Position numbers and translations under genes: made by a program. The notes beneath the pieces were generated by a model, which saw only the letters and a list, made by a program, of their open reading frames with translations, had not been told where the DNA came from and did not search any database. A DNA stretch of 64,000 nucleotides from Spirodela intermedia (Eukaryota > Streptophyta > Magnoliopsida > Alismatales > Araceae): assembly GCA_902729315.2 (NCBI GenBank), contig LR746272.1:11154327-11218326 (forward strand), given 5' to 3'. Positions 34,843-47,208 of this stretch are shown piece by piece; position 1 is the stretch's first letter; each line of letters starts with the position of its first letter.

Positions 34843-37800
34843 TTAAGCTCCATAGAATTCTAAACCACCCGCTTGCTCCTGAAGAACACAGCACGAGACG
34901 GAGGTGATCTAGGTTGATGCAAATGAACCCTGTGAGCTTTATAGTAACATATAATACCTGAAGGCGGTGCAGCAGGTACATGAGAAAGAGATGGACAAAG
35001 ACCTGCACGGACAGCTTGACTTCAGATGTTGACTCACCCAATTTAGGAAATAAGAGTGGCGCTGGGTGAAACCGGCACTCACCAGATAAAGGAGCAGGAG
35101 GACTCGTGCTACTGGATACCGCCAGAGGAATCGGGTGGCCCTGACTGCTCCTGAATCTAATAGTTTGGCCGCTCGCTGAAGCTGCAGGAGATCGCTGATG
35201 GTGACGATTCAGCGAGCAAAGGAGCATGGAGTAAGAAGATTCAAGTAAGTTTACCTGCATGCTTGCCCCAGCCATGTGCCGGTGATGCAATGGTAAAGGA
35301 CTGAAAGGAGGATGCAAGAGCAAGCAATCAGGCTTCCCTCGTAGGAGATTAATGAATTTATGAAATAATTGTAGATGATGGGGGAATGGAAATGCTTCGA
35401 ATAGATGGTTGATTAGCATACTCGAGTGACTTTAAATCAGTATCGTCTTCCCAGGATGGCAATGGACGACGAGCAACTCGACTTCTTTCTGCTTCAATCT
35501 GTAGATAAACACACTGGCTGATAGACAGCCCAGAAAGAGTTGATGATTTTAAGGGGGGAAGATTTACCCACCTGCACTTCACGGAGGCGACTTGCCTCTT
35601 TCTCCAACTGGTATTGAGCTGCAGCTTTTTCACTAGCCATCGCTTCAAGCTGAGTTTGCTTTTGGTACTAGAAAGCAATGCATCATCATACATGGTGAGT
35701 TGAGCATGATAGCATCCACCATTAAATGGACAAGAAAGTACGCATTGCACGGCATACCAACAGATCAGTCAATTCACGGTATCGTTTCTCGAGTTCCATG
35801 TGTTCCTGTAAAACATGTGCAAATGATCATCACGTGGGGGAAAAGTCTACATTGTTTGGTGTAAACAGAAATCAAGAACTTCAGGCATGTTACTGGGAGG
35901 CATGATCAATAATGGGGTTGTTATATCGAAGTCTGGTGTGAATCCAGAAACATGTGATGCGAATGGAAACCGGTAACTAACGCTCATAGTTTCATAAAAT
36001 CTCAGCAAAGGAGGCCACTAGCAGACATTTTTTCCATAGCGCGTTTCTTACAGAAAATAGCAAAACATAAGCACTTTTTGTTTGAAAGGAATTCATGAAT
36101 TAATGGGATAATGTTTCAACATAATCCAGCCAAAAATATTATTGTAACTAAGTAAAATCACATCAGTTAAGTGTCAGTACCAGCATATTATACTACAGAG
36201 AGTAAATGTAAGTGAAGTACCTAGGTGGTTCCCTGACATTTTTAATGATGTATAGAAACAATAGGTGGTCTCATATATATATAATTGTACTTGGTATCTT
36301 AACTAGCCGGGCACTATATATCTCAGCACATGAAGAATTTGGCTCGGGCCCCAGAACATCCGAGATTCCTTCAGAGAAGAAGTCTTGAATCTGTGTTCTC
36401 AGTAAAACCACCACCAGACACTGCGAAGACCAAGGAAAGGGATGAGAGTGCATCTCACTCGGGGAGATTCAACTCATTGAAGGTCTGCCAGTGCAAGATG
36501 TCAAATAGGAGAGAGAGAGTTAGAGAGTTAGAGAGTTAGAGAGTTAGAGAGTTAGAGAGAGAGAGAGGAGGGGGGGCGGGGTGGGGGGTCTCTTGCAGCC
36601 ATTGTAAACAATAAGACAAACCATAAATGACATCGTCGTCTGAATATAGTTTCAGCATTGGCAATCAGACTGTCACTTCAACGAGAGATCCAGTATTAAA
36701 TAGTTTAACTACCTACATTGCATAGTAATTTCATACCATGTAAACATTAAACTTGGTATCGGCATGATAGTAAATCGTACCTTCGCGGGAAGGAGCATTT
36801 TTATTATTACAAGCGGCTGACGGAGCTACTTATATCTATAAAGATTAAAGAAAATAAATGACTTACAAAAATTTCCGATTTTTCTTTATTGTTCATCTAT
36901 GCACTGTTCCCAGTTTGCAAAAAACCATAATACCCAGTCATCAGATGAGCCCTCAAAAGAAGAAAACAACAAGTGGCAGCTTCATATTAGTGCCTGAATC
37001 ATTGACAAACTTATAACCTATTAAGTTTACTACCTTCAGGATATATTTCGAAAGGGAGCACAAAAATTTAAAGATTTATGTATGAAACTCTCATCAGTTT
37101 CTTCCACTTAGAAAAAAAATAACCGATTGGATGGGACCTCAACGAATTTTTCAAAAATATAGAACAGCTTCATTGCTACTTATAATGTCAAAATTCTTAT
37201 AAATTTAAAAGTGCCGACAAATAGCACTACGGAGATAAGGTTCTATACGACATTACTGGTAAAAAGTTAAAAGAAGATAGCATCCCAAAGAACTCACATG
37301 GCGTGAATAATGTTCTGCATCCCTTCTCATGCCAGCCATCTCCACTCTCATCTTTTGCATCTCAGCCTGCGAGGTATAGATATTGCTATCACAGCGACTA
37401 AAAAAAACTGAAAATTAGGATGCGACTTGGATCTTTGTAGACCCCAACTTTTCTAATTAAGCTATTAAAAAAAATACAAGATTGGTCGTATCAGCTAACT
37501 TGTTTCCCGGAGAGAAAATAAAATCCCATTGAAATTTGAAAAGAGGGATCATTCAGAAATTGACCTAGCTCACCTAGATTTGCTGATTGCAGGTACCGTG
37601 ATATTTTAAAATAGCGGTTAATCTGCAATCTTCTCATAAAATATATTCATAATGCAATTTCCCACGTATCCTGTACATTTTCCAAATCATTTAATGGGCT
37701 GATCTGATCAGATTAGCATAAGGATTAGATCTTTGGATAAGAGATCTAGTCCTACGTCCACTAAACTTCAGATTTGCGACCTTGACTACATATGACGAAA

Positions 37801-40800
37801 AACAAGTGTGGGATATCATGAACTGAGTTTCTCTGCCTGAAAATTTCTTAAAACAAAGAAAAGTTTGATGCTGATTGAAAATTATTGATATGATCTCCTA
37901 ATAACGGAGAAGTGCAAAACTAAAAACATAAATTCACGTCGATTTTGGAGTTTTTAAAGCAAGAAATATTTACATCTAGAGAGGAAAGCTTGCTCTCTGC
38001 ATCTCGTTGACCTTGGCGTGCACGTTCTACTTCTTCTTGCCATGCCTGTGCCTGTGCTTTCACAGAAACGCATACTTGATTCGATTACATCGAACATGAA
38101 AGTGAATGATAACAAAGACAAATGACTTTTAGTTTTTCAACTGTACATCTATATTGATGTATTGGTTCTTACATCATAGTTATCAAAAACTTAAATTGCA
38201 GGCACCAAAAAGATGTTCAAGTCGGCAACTGAATATTTTTCATGCACTGGGTTCAATGGCGTCAACTCTGAATTCCATCCATACCAGCAATAGAAAACCA
38301 GACTATGCGTAGAAGGCAGATAACCAGTCAGACAGGAAACAGTTTCTTGGGATAGGCCTTTTGAAAGGATACGTTTTATTTGAATTCACAGACAACCCAC
38401 ATCAAAGGTAAGATTTGATATTAGTGCTGTTGTAAAGATTAATAGTTGCACTACAACACATTTCTCATTGGTGACGAATCTCTCCATAATGATTCGAATA
38501 AGAGTCTCGATCATGAGAATATAATCAAGTTCTTTGGATGAAATTTCCATTTCTGGATGAGCATTTCCAAGTCAATGCAAAAGTCCATGCGAACCTGTGA
38601 AAGCTGGTATGAACACGTCGCAAGTAATGACAGAGCATTGACTGACAAATGGTGCGGTTGATAAAGGAGAATTAGAGAGTAAACGAAAGACACAAGGTGT
38701 AAACATGACAAAGGAAAAAACTATTAATAAATAAAAACTGTAGGTTTCATTACCTGGAGAATCTGATTTGCTTCTTCAGAAGACTTCTTCTGACCACGCC
38801 GCACTCGAGCCTCCATGTCCTGAAGCTCTTGATTTAATGATCCACATTCCACCTAAAATGACAAATGGATGGTCACTGAAACCTCAACTAGCCCATTTCA
38901 AAAGTCCTACTTCAACAAATGAAGGAAAAGGGGGAAGTCAATTTAACCTCAAGCAAAGCAACTTTGTGCTCCAAATCCATTGCCCTTGATATGCTATCAT
39001 CTGCAGATCTCTGAACATGCATTAATCAGTAAATAAAAACGAACGACGTATAAAAATAATCCGAATTAACCTATCACAACACAATAGAAAGTGCAAGCCA
39101 TTCCTGTAATCCCACACCTCTGGTTAAGACAATAAAACCTAGTCTAGAAGTCAACTCCAACCGAAACAGACATCCCAACAAAGGCTAACCTTTCCAGTGA
39201 AGCGTAAGTAAACTAATGACAGACAATAAAGCTACCTCTGTCATTCACTACTCATATTATATCAAAGTTCTCACAGAAAAAATAAGGTTTAATCAGTAAA
39301 TTCAAATACATTATTTTTCATGGACCTTCAAAACGAGTGCTTAGTCTGCAATGTTCTGACCTCATGGATGCATATTTTATTATTTCGTAGTTTTTCTTTA
39401 ACTCAAACAGTTTGGTTATAAATCTCCTGCTTCATTTTACTCATGCTCGAAAAAGTTTTGTGAGACCAAAGGAGTATCTACCGTAAAACAGTTTCTTCAG
39501 CATCAAATAATTCAGTCAACACTAGTGATAGACATAATATAGAAGCCTTGCTCAATTATTGTCATCCGATCCGAGAGTACAATTTTTTCAAAGTTTTACA
39601 TCAACGTTTCCTACTTTCCTTTATAAATTTCAGTTTTGTTCACTCAGACCATTGCAGTATTGAACACAAAGTAATGTCATCGTTCCACAAGGGAACAAAG
39701 CTTCTATCTTCTTATTTTTCTTTTTCCAACCATTATTTGATAAACCAAACCTCATTAGTCAACCCTTCACCAGTTTTATCTATTAAATTGGAAATGCAAA
39801 AATGATTATTTCTGTCATACAGATGATATTCAAGATAATGAGCACAAATGGTCATAAGTTTATACATAAGCAGTCGCTTACCATTTCCATTGAACAGATT
39901 GTTTACGTATTGAACAATTAATTTTCACTGAAACTTCGCGTTGGTGTATTCATGGCGAGGTGAAAGGGAAGGCCGTATTCACTGTATTTAGGAACTTATT
40001 GAAAGCAACGTCATAAAACAAGGTATTCTTGCCAAAGGAATATATCTAATGTTACAAGATATTAAAGACGGGGGAACTCAGGTCACACAACAAATTTAGC
40101 GTCTATTTCTTTTGTTTTGAAGTTAAAACTTGCTATCTGGCTGATAGTTGCCAGACAGAATCCGTACATTAAAGTTGTGGCTTCCATTTATGAGAAATCG
40201 TTCCTAGACAATGGGATCTTTCAAGGGCACCTCTGATGTTCAAGAATTGCTAGAGATTAGACAGGACCTTATTGAGGAAACATTGACACTAAACAGAGAG
40301 GCTGGGAAAACAGTGTCAATTCAGTGCTTCATTGATCAATTAACTCCATACTAACAGGATAAAGTCAGGGACGATAATCAGTATGTGTTATCTATTTTTT
40401 TTTCAATAATTCAAGTATCAAAGAAATGTCTACTTGGAAGTGTTGTGGTATGGTAGGGCAGAATGCTTGCTGTACAAAGTAGAATGTTCGTCCATTCATA
40501 TATGAATCAAGCAGCATGGAGGTCGAAAAACAGTGAAATCCATTCATATAAGAATAATAATAGCCAACAGACGTTCGTCCCGTGCAGTTTAGATATTTTT
40601 CATGCTATTGATCAGATCGGTGTACCTGCATTCTTGCGAGAGCATTTGATGCCTCCACAGCTCGGTGTTCCAGTTCTACTTCTCTTTCTACTGCTGCCTT
40701 TGAATGCAAACGAGAATCAGCAAAAGAAAAGAAAAGAAAAGACGAAATATCCTGACAGATGTGTTCTTTACCATCTTGGTGGCATTATGTGCAATACGCT

Positions 40801-43800
40801 CTTCTTCTGCTCTACGCTCAGCGACAGCAAGCTCCTCACGTAGAGCCTAGTGAATGAGATAGCACAGGCTCAACGTAAGTAAATACGAGCCAATGGCTTG
40901 CCAAAAAAGAGATCAGCTCTAACTAATACACCATAAAAGAGAGGGGATAAAAAAGAGGTCCTGAACTACCTGTATCATCCTTGTCTCAGTTAGTTCACGG
41001 CCTCTCATGACAGCATCCATATTAGCCTGGTCAAAATGGTACATTTTTGCCATTGAGATGTATCCACTCAATATTTTTACATAAAAAAGAAGCCAATAGA
41101 AGAGAATGGCATTGGTCCGCAAGGAAAAAGATGCCTTCCATCTTCACCAATAACAACCAATTGAGACAACTAACATACAATAGCAAAAAAACAGAACCAG
41201 TCCCAACGGGAAAAACTGTCTACCGTATGATTGGTAACCAAATTTGGCAGGCATAAAGGAAACATTTCAAATGGCAAGGGTAATATAAAACGTCCAGAGT
41301 TCAATCATGAAATCATGCAATCCACAGTTCAATCAGAAAAAGATAAAGGCACCCTCTAAAAATATTTCTCTCAATACACTATCATTAGTTTTATTCCAGT
41401 AAAACCGTCTAGAAGGGGTTGACATATCAAATAAACAAATGTCTCTATTGAGAGAAGGGATCCTCCAGCGGAGCTTTATTTTCATAGATAATAAGCATCA
41501 TGACTTTGTGTTTTATGGGAAAAGATGAGAACGATGACTAAAGAAAGGGCACCTGTAAGGACGCAAGTTTTGCTTCAGCTGCAGAGGCTTGCTTCCTCAG
41601 AGCATCCATTGAACCAGCGAGTGTCTCAATTTCAGCATTTTTGGCAGCCAATGCATCACCCATGCTTGATTCGATTTTATTCGCTTCAATCCGGGATAAG
41701 GATAGATCTTTCTGTAGCTGCTTTATGGAGGCTTCATATGAATTACTGCGTTCTCTCTGATAGAGCAACATGTCACAAATAACACAATTATTCTTACTGT
41801 TAGTGCTTCTAGACGCATTTAGATCAGGGTATGCTTAAAAGCACGCCCATAACGTCGGCATAACATGAAAATTCACCTCTTTAACAAGTAGTTCTTCTAA
41901 CTGTGCATTCTCAGACCTGTATTCCTGAAGACGAGATGATAGCCCAGCACAAACCTGAAGACTAGCAATTAGACATCAAACTGAAAAGACAGATCTTGTT
42001 CCCAACCAATAAATGAAAAATAAATGGGAAAAACTATTACTGATTTGTCAAAACAATGGATTGATATCCAGGAGACTAGAAGAGTAAGAATCCAGAATAG
42101 TACAAGCTTTTATTAAGATGTCTAAATGTGATGTAATCTACATAATATCCAGTACTCATTTGAATTGAAATCGTTCACCGACACACTCATCTGACTCAAC
42201 TCTGTAATATATCTTAACTTGTTGACTAATAGTTCTGACTTGGGAACCACTTGCACACGTTCAAAGGAAATTAATGAATCATAGGCAAAAGTTGAGTATT
42301 GAAAGAACAGTAAAGAAAATCAATTAGTTACAATAACAACAAACCAACCTTAAGGTTTCTATTTACACCTCAAAGACACATAAGAAGAAGAATCATGGAA
42401 CTGAACCACAAGAGGTTGATTATTACCCTCACTAGTAAGATATATATACATAAATATTTTGATACAGTACCCCTCAAAACATGTTGGTCATAAGCGAACA
42501 GTCTAGAAGCTTCTATAGTGAACATTAGGGAAGGAGTGGGCTAAGCGATATAAATACCCCTTCCCTGTGAATAAGAGAGGGTATCATGGTAGAAGGACAC
42601 GAGAGGAAGGGAGAGTGGGGAATTCTCTCGAACTAATTCCCGTCTGTTTATCGTTTTCTCTGTTTTCTTTGAATACTTTGTTCGTTTTGCCTTCTTTGTC
42701 CAAGAGTAGAGAAGGGGATCATATCATATTTCCAAATGAAACAGAAGAAAAAACTGACTTCCCAGATCCCTAGAAAAATGTATGCGAATTAAGTGGGAAC
42801 ATACCTATAATGTGTTCCTATCTGTGATGATTTGAGATCCATTTAGATGCAAATAGCAAAATATTGAGCTCATTCACAACAGAAACCCAAGAAGAAGAAG
42901 AAGACACGAAAAAAAATGCAATGACTTAAAAATGTGAGTAGTTTCCTGTAATGATACCTGTATTTTAATGTAGTTCATTTTTTCTGCTTAGATGGAGTTA
43001 ACTTCACTCCCATTCCCATTTTCTTATGTGAAAACAATGTTCTATATTGTTTTATATTTTCAGCCAACGAACTTCAGTAATCAACACATATCACATTAAG
43101 GATTGGATAAGTTTTCATTTGGGTGAATACTCTAAATTTGCCCGCCTTTATACTAAGGTTGCAATAGGTAGATGAGCATGTGGATCAGGACATTGTGTAC
43201 GTTGGTCAGTCTCTGATATCATCCACCTTATTTGCCTTAAAAGAAGGAGAAACACCAATCCTTGACGGATAAAAAAACATTGGACCAAGTGCAGCCCATA
43301 GCCAATATTTAGTATGAGGACATTATGTAAATATATATTCTACATTTTTAAGCAATAATAAAAAAATGATAAAAAATACTGGATAAAATTCTGCGTTATT
43401 TAGAGAGTATGCAAAGAAGGATAAAAGCTTTAGTTTTGTCCAAACAGGTTAATTAAAGAATGCCATCTAGCCTCGACTTTTCTTAAGGATAAAAGACAGG
43501 TCACAAGATGCTGATGATCATGTTTCCTTTTACATATACGGAAGATGGACTCCACTCAAGAAGCTATTTGTTCTGTGACTAGTGATGCTAAAAACTGAGG
43601 CGATGTGAAATGTTTTTTGTTCGACAAATGGCAACCACACTATTTGTGAACTCTTCCATGCATTGTCCAGAAAAATAAATATGAGAACTTAAATAGTAAA
43701 AGACGATTTTCATGTACCCCTTCGACGAACGAACGTGAAATATTGACCCTAATCGTGAAAAGTTGTAAAGAAGGAAAACGGAAAACCAGACATTCGAGAT

Positions 43801-45670
43801 TAAGATTAGCAAAACATAATGGAACTCACCCTTGCCAATCTGGCCTCTTTTGATGGACCTATAGAGATTGCACTCTTTAGCAGACCCTGTGCCTGACAAC
43901 AAACAAATCCCAGTCACTACTATAATTTATAAACGCCCCCTACTCTAGACTCAAAAGGGGTGCGGGTGCAAGATAATATAAACCTCATCGAGCTGATCAA
44001 GCAATTTCTCTGATAAACTGTCACGTTTGTCATCATGAAGCTTCTTCACGGTTGAGGAAGCCTCTGGCATTAGGGCACCATCGTTATCCTTCTCACTGCT
44101 GATGTTTTCTCCTTCCACCCTTTCCAAATCTAAGTTATCTTGACCATTCTTTGAGGAGATATTATCATTAACTACCTTGTCCTTTTGGGCAGCATAATCA
44201 TCCTTGGGATCAAGGCCATCAGCAGATGGTGTGGATATTTCTGGTATCTTTCTGGGACTCTCGGTAGTGGCATCTATCTTGTCAACTGAAGTGGTAACTT
44301 CAGCATCATTATCAGAAACTGGAATTCCACTCACATCATCAGTGATCTCTATTGAGCCAGCATATGGTGTCTCTGTGCTTGTTTCTGCAGCAGCATTTCC
44401 GTTAGTGATCCCCAAATTTTCAGATGGAGTCACTGCCGACGCTTCACTGGAGAGTACTGATAATGTGCTGCTCAACTCTCCTTCACTGCCACTAGGTCTC
44501 TGAGGTTCATTATTAGAACGTCCCAATTGATTCTGCATAATAGGAGATATATGCAAATTCTTTCAATGAGTATGAATTATGCATGAAAGTAGAAACATAG
44601 TTTTTTTTTCCTCCAGAAGACGGACAACGTGCTTAAAATCAAAGTTACCTTCTCGTTTTGTTTTTTCTTCCTGGGTTGAATTTCTTGTCCACTGGATGAT
44701 GCTATAATTGGAAAGACACAAAGAGAAAGTCAGAGATGAGCTACAAAGCCTATAGGAGCAAAGTTCACAAAAGGGTACGAGGATACCAGACAAAAAGAGA
44801 AAATTTGCCAATTATTTCGAGACATCATATCAATAGCAACGTTATGAAGGGAAAACAAAATATAAAGTACCTGATGTCTGGGATTGCTCGTCTGCCAATT
44901 CGCTAACAACGAGCTTTGCTCTACGGTCAACAACTTCAAACAGATCTAATTCACAGATCAAAAAAATTTAAGTTTCAAATATTATAATCTCACCAGAATA
45001 CGCAGTAATAGGGAGAAGACTCCAAATGATCTTAGTGCAACGGCTCGATTATTGAAGCACATAGATAGTTGAACATCATCAATAAACAAAAGAAAAAAAG
45101 ATGATCTAGACTAACATATGACAGAATTGTTTTCTATTAATTTCGTGATATCATCTTCCTTCCACAGTTGAAACCCTCCATCTAGCTCGCCTCCTCCATT
45201 TACAAAAAAATAGATTTCTCAGTTGACATTCAGTCATAAGGAAGGTGCAGCTGGCACGTATGGTAATTCAGCATGAATGTGTGCATAAATCGTCAGCTTC
45301 CGTAGCGCCATGCGGGCGCCGTGAACGATCTTTCTTATTGGATTAAGATCTCTTTAGGCGCTATAAATGAAAAGATAACCACTGACAAACTGAAAGTGGC
45401 CAATTTCCGACAGGTGAAACCTATTCATCTTCGTTTGCCGTCGACTTACAAGTAAAATGGTTATCCAAACGAACTTCTTCGTCGGCTTCGCTTTATGTCA
45501 CATTACAATTCTTCGCAATCAAGTTTCTCCAGGAATCTTACAACAGACCGCACTATCGGAGTCCAAGACGAACGCATCACGCGAAAACACCCTCGATTCG
45601 ATGTACAGAGAATTGTCGGATGAAAAACTGAGATCCGCGTACCTTCCGCGGCCTTGAGCCATGAGGCCAT
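34843..45670 (-). CDS. GC1: Golgin-84 homologue (golgin candidate 1 type)
   Basis: Golgi-membrane coiled-coil tether. Twenty-one exons, all in phase, 669 aa: 45643-45670, 44871-44945, 44649-44701, 43984-44532, 43830-43892, 41877-41954, 41553-41756, 40970-41026, 40772-40846, 40626-40697, 38948-39010, 38754-38852, 37974-38051, 37298-37366, 35758-35805, 35572-35667, 35422-35498, 35255-35300, 35083-35181, 34958-35002, 34843-34878. N-terminus MASWLKAAEDLFEVVDRRAK matches GC1 rather than GC2. An acidic Ser/Thr-rich region (residues 53-235) precedes coiled coil to about 600, then LPLHHRHMAGAS, ATRFLWRYP and a C-terminal membrane span (VFVHLFLMYLLHRLQ). The luminal tail is short (EQAGGLEFYGA). Exon 13 could start 6 bp later (38045). 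Introns are long (up to about 1.9 kb). Confidence 0.94.
36513..36562. repeat. 8-bp tandem repeat (GAGAGTTA)n in a golgin intron
   Basis: About five GAGAGTTA units run into a GA tract and a G-rich patch (36571-36588). It lies in the intron between exons 14 and 15. It is not the plant telomere repeat (TTTAGGG). Confidence 0.92.
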
Positions 45671-47208
45671 CGGGGACTGGGATTTCCCTCGGGAGACCGA
45701 AGAACTCGAAGGCTTCCCCCTCGTGCCTCCTCGCGAGATCTAGCAGCGGGAAGAGTGATGCATTGCGACGACAGCGACCCGGATCCGGAGTGTTCGGACA
45801 AATGACGAGGAAGTTGGGGGGGAGGAGTATTCGCTGCGTGAAAAAATTGGGGGATTCTGCAAATATATACCCTTCAGATCGACAACCGCGAGAAAATCCC
45901 TACAAGAATTCGCCCGCGTTGCCGCGGTCTTCTCTAGTCCATTCTAGCGATGCCACGTCACCATACAACCAAACTCTTGGTCAACGTTCACAGGGAATAC
46001 ATATAAATGCTCCATACACATTTTTAGACGACAAAATTATGTCGCACGTGCCACCAACGGGAATAGTTGCTTGCCTTGAATAGGGCTCGAGGCGGGAAGG
46101 CGTCTGGTCTTCTTCTCGCAGGCCGAGGGAGTTGGATCTCGGAGGGGATGGAGACCTTGCAGGGCTCGCCGCCATGGAGATGGTTACCGGTGCCGGCAGG
46201 ATCTGGCGCCTTCGTGGACGAAGACGGAAGCGGAGGTGGACTCGATCGGGAATCCTATCGTCTTCATCTGCTGCCCTCGAGTGAGAGCCGATCGTTGTCG
46301 GAGCGAGCTCGTTTTGCTCTTCATCTCCCACCATTGGTCCAAGGACAAGGCGAAGATCAAGCGAAGGTCCGTCCGGTCGTTCCACCGCACCATCTGCCGT
46401 CGCAATGCTCTCATCTTCGAGTTTCGTCTCCGTAGGTACTCTGATTCTTCGATTCCTGATTCGTTCTCCCTTCATCTTTTCTTTTCCTGCTGCTGTTTCC
46501 CTCCGTGGCATCCACGATTTCCTGCTTGCTTGAAGATTATAGGAAGCAGCCGATTAGAGCTTCGGTAGAGCAGGTCCTCCAAAATCTGTCCGTCGTTTCC
46601 ACGACTTTCTAAGCTCCGATTAGGGCTCTGCTGTTTCTCCAAACCACATCGATTCTACTCCCTATAGACCGTTTAGATCGTTTCAAGTTCATGGAAACTT
46701 AGGAAGTGATGACTCTGGCTAACAATCTAGCAGACGAGAATCAAACACTGATGAGATTACGGTACTCTCCTGACGTATGATATCGTCCAACGATTCAGAT
46801 GACTACGTAACCGAGGCTGACAATGTCCAGAGGTTGCCACCAGGATATCAATCATCGCCTCTGAATCAAAAGCTTTTAGCCGGATTTGTTCCGATTTATT
46901 TTTCATGTTCATCGCAGCAGAGTTGAGATCGATCAACTCCATCGCATGCTGGAACCATACGCATGTAAAAGGGCAGTAAAGGTCATTTACGCTGAGATAT
47001 ACGCTCTTACTTCCATTATAAGAATGACAGCTGCTAACTTCGGCAGTTTTTTACACGCAGACGCTGAAGCGCCAGTCTGGCATGAATACAGACCACTAGC
47101 GGATATTTACATTTTCGCCGGACAAGGAAGATGATAGAAGAACAGGGAGGCCGGTGACAAAACTTGTGAGAAGCTCCAATGCCCATGGAGGGCTCTCGCC
47201 GTCCATAG
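45671..47208. other. Spacer between golgin 5' end and ABCG 3' end
   Basis: A GC-rich part (about 46080-46450) opens overlapping frames on both strands, none with a family I recognise; it might include an unrecognised or decayed first exon. The rest is AT-rich. The final ~100 bp is the probable 3' UTR of the transporter. Confidence 0.45.
45862..45869 (-). promoter_or_regulatory. Possible TATA box of golgin-84
   Basis: The minus strand reads GTATATATTT about 195 bp upstream of the start codon at 45670. Position and sequence suit a core promoter, but distance to the ATG is only a loose guide. Confidence 0.4.

Noticed and set aside
34739-35419. 226-codon minus-strand frame at the golgin 3' end
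   Set aside because: It runs through introns of the golgin gene in a mixed frame; the spliced exons explain all conserved residues.
36513-36562. Interstitial telomere repeat
   Set aside because: The unit is GAGAGTTA (8 bp), not TTTAGGG.
46067-46568. Overlapping frames of 110-176 codons on both strands
   Set aside because: No recognisable domain and no preferred frame; kept as unannotated spacer.
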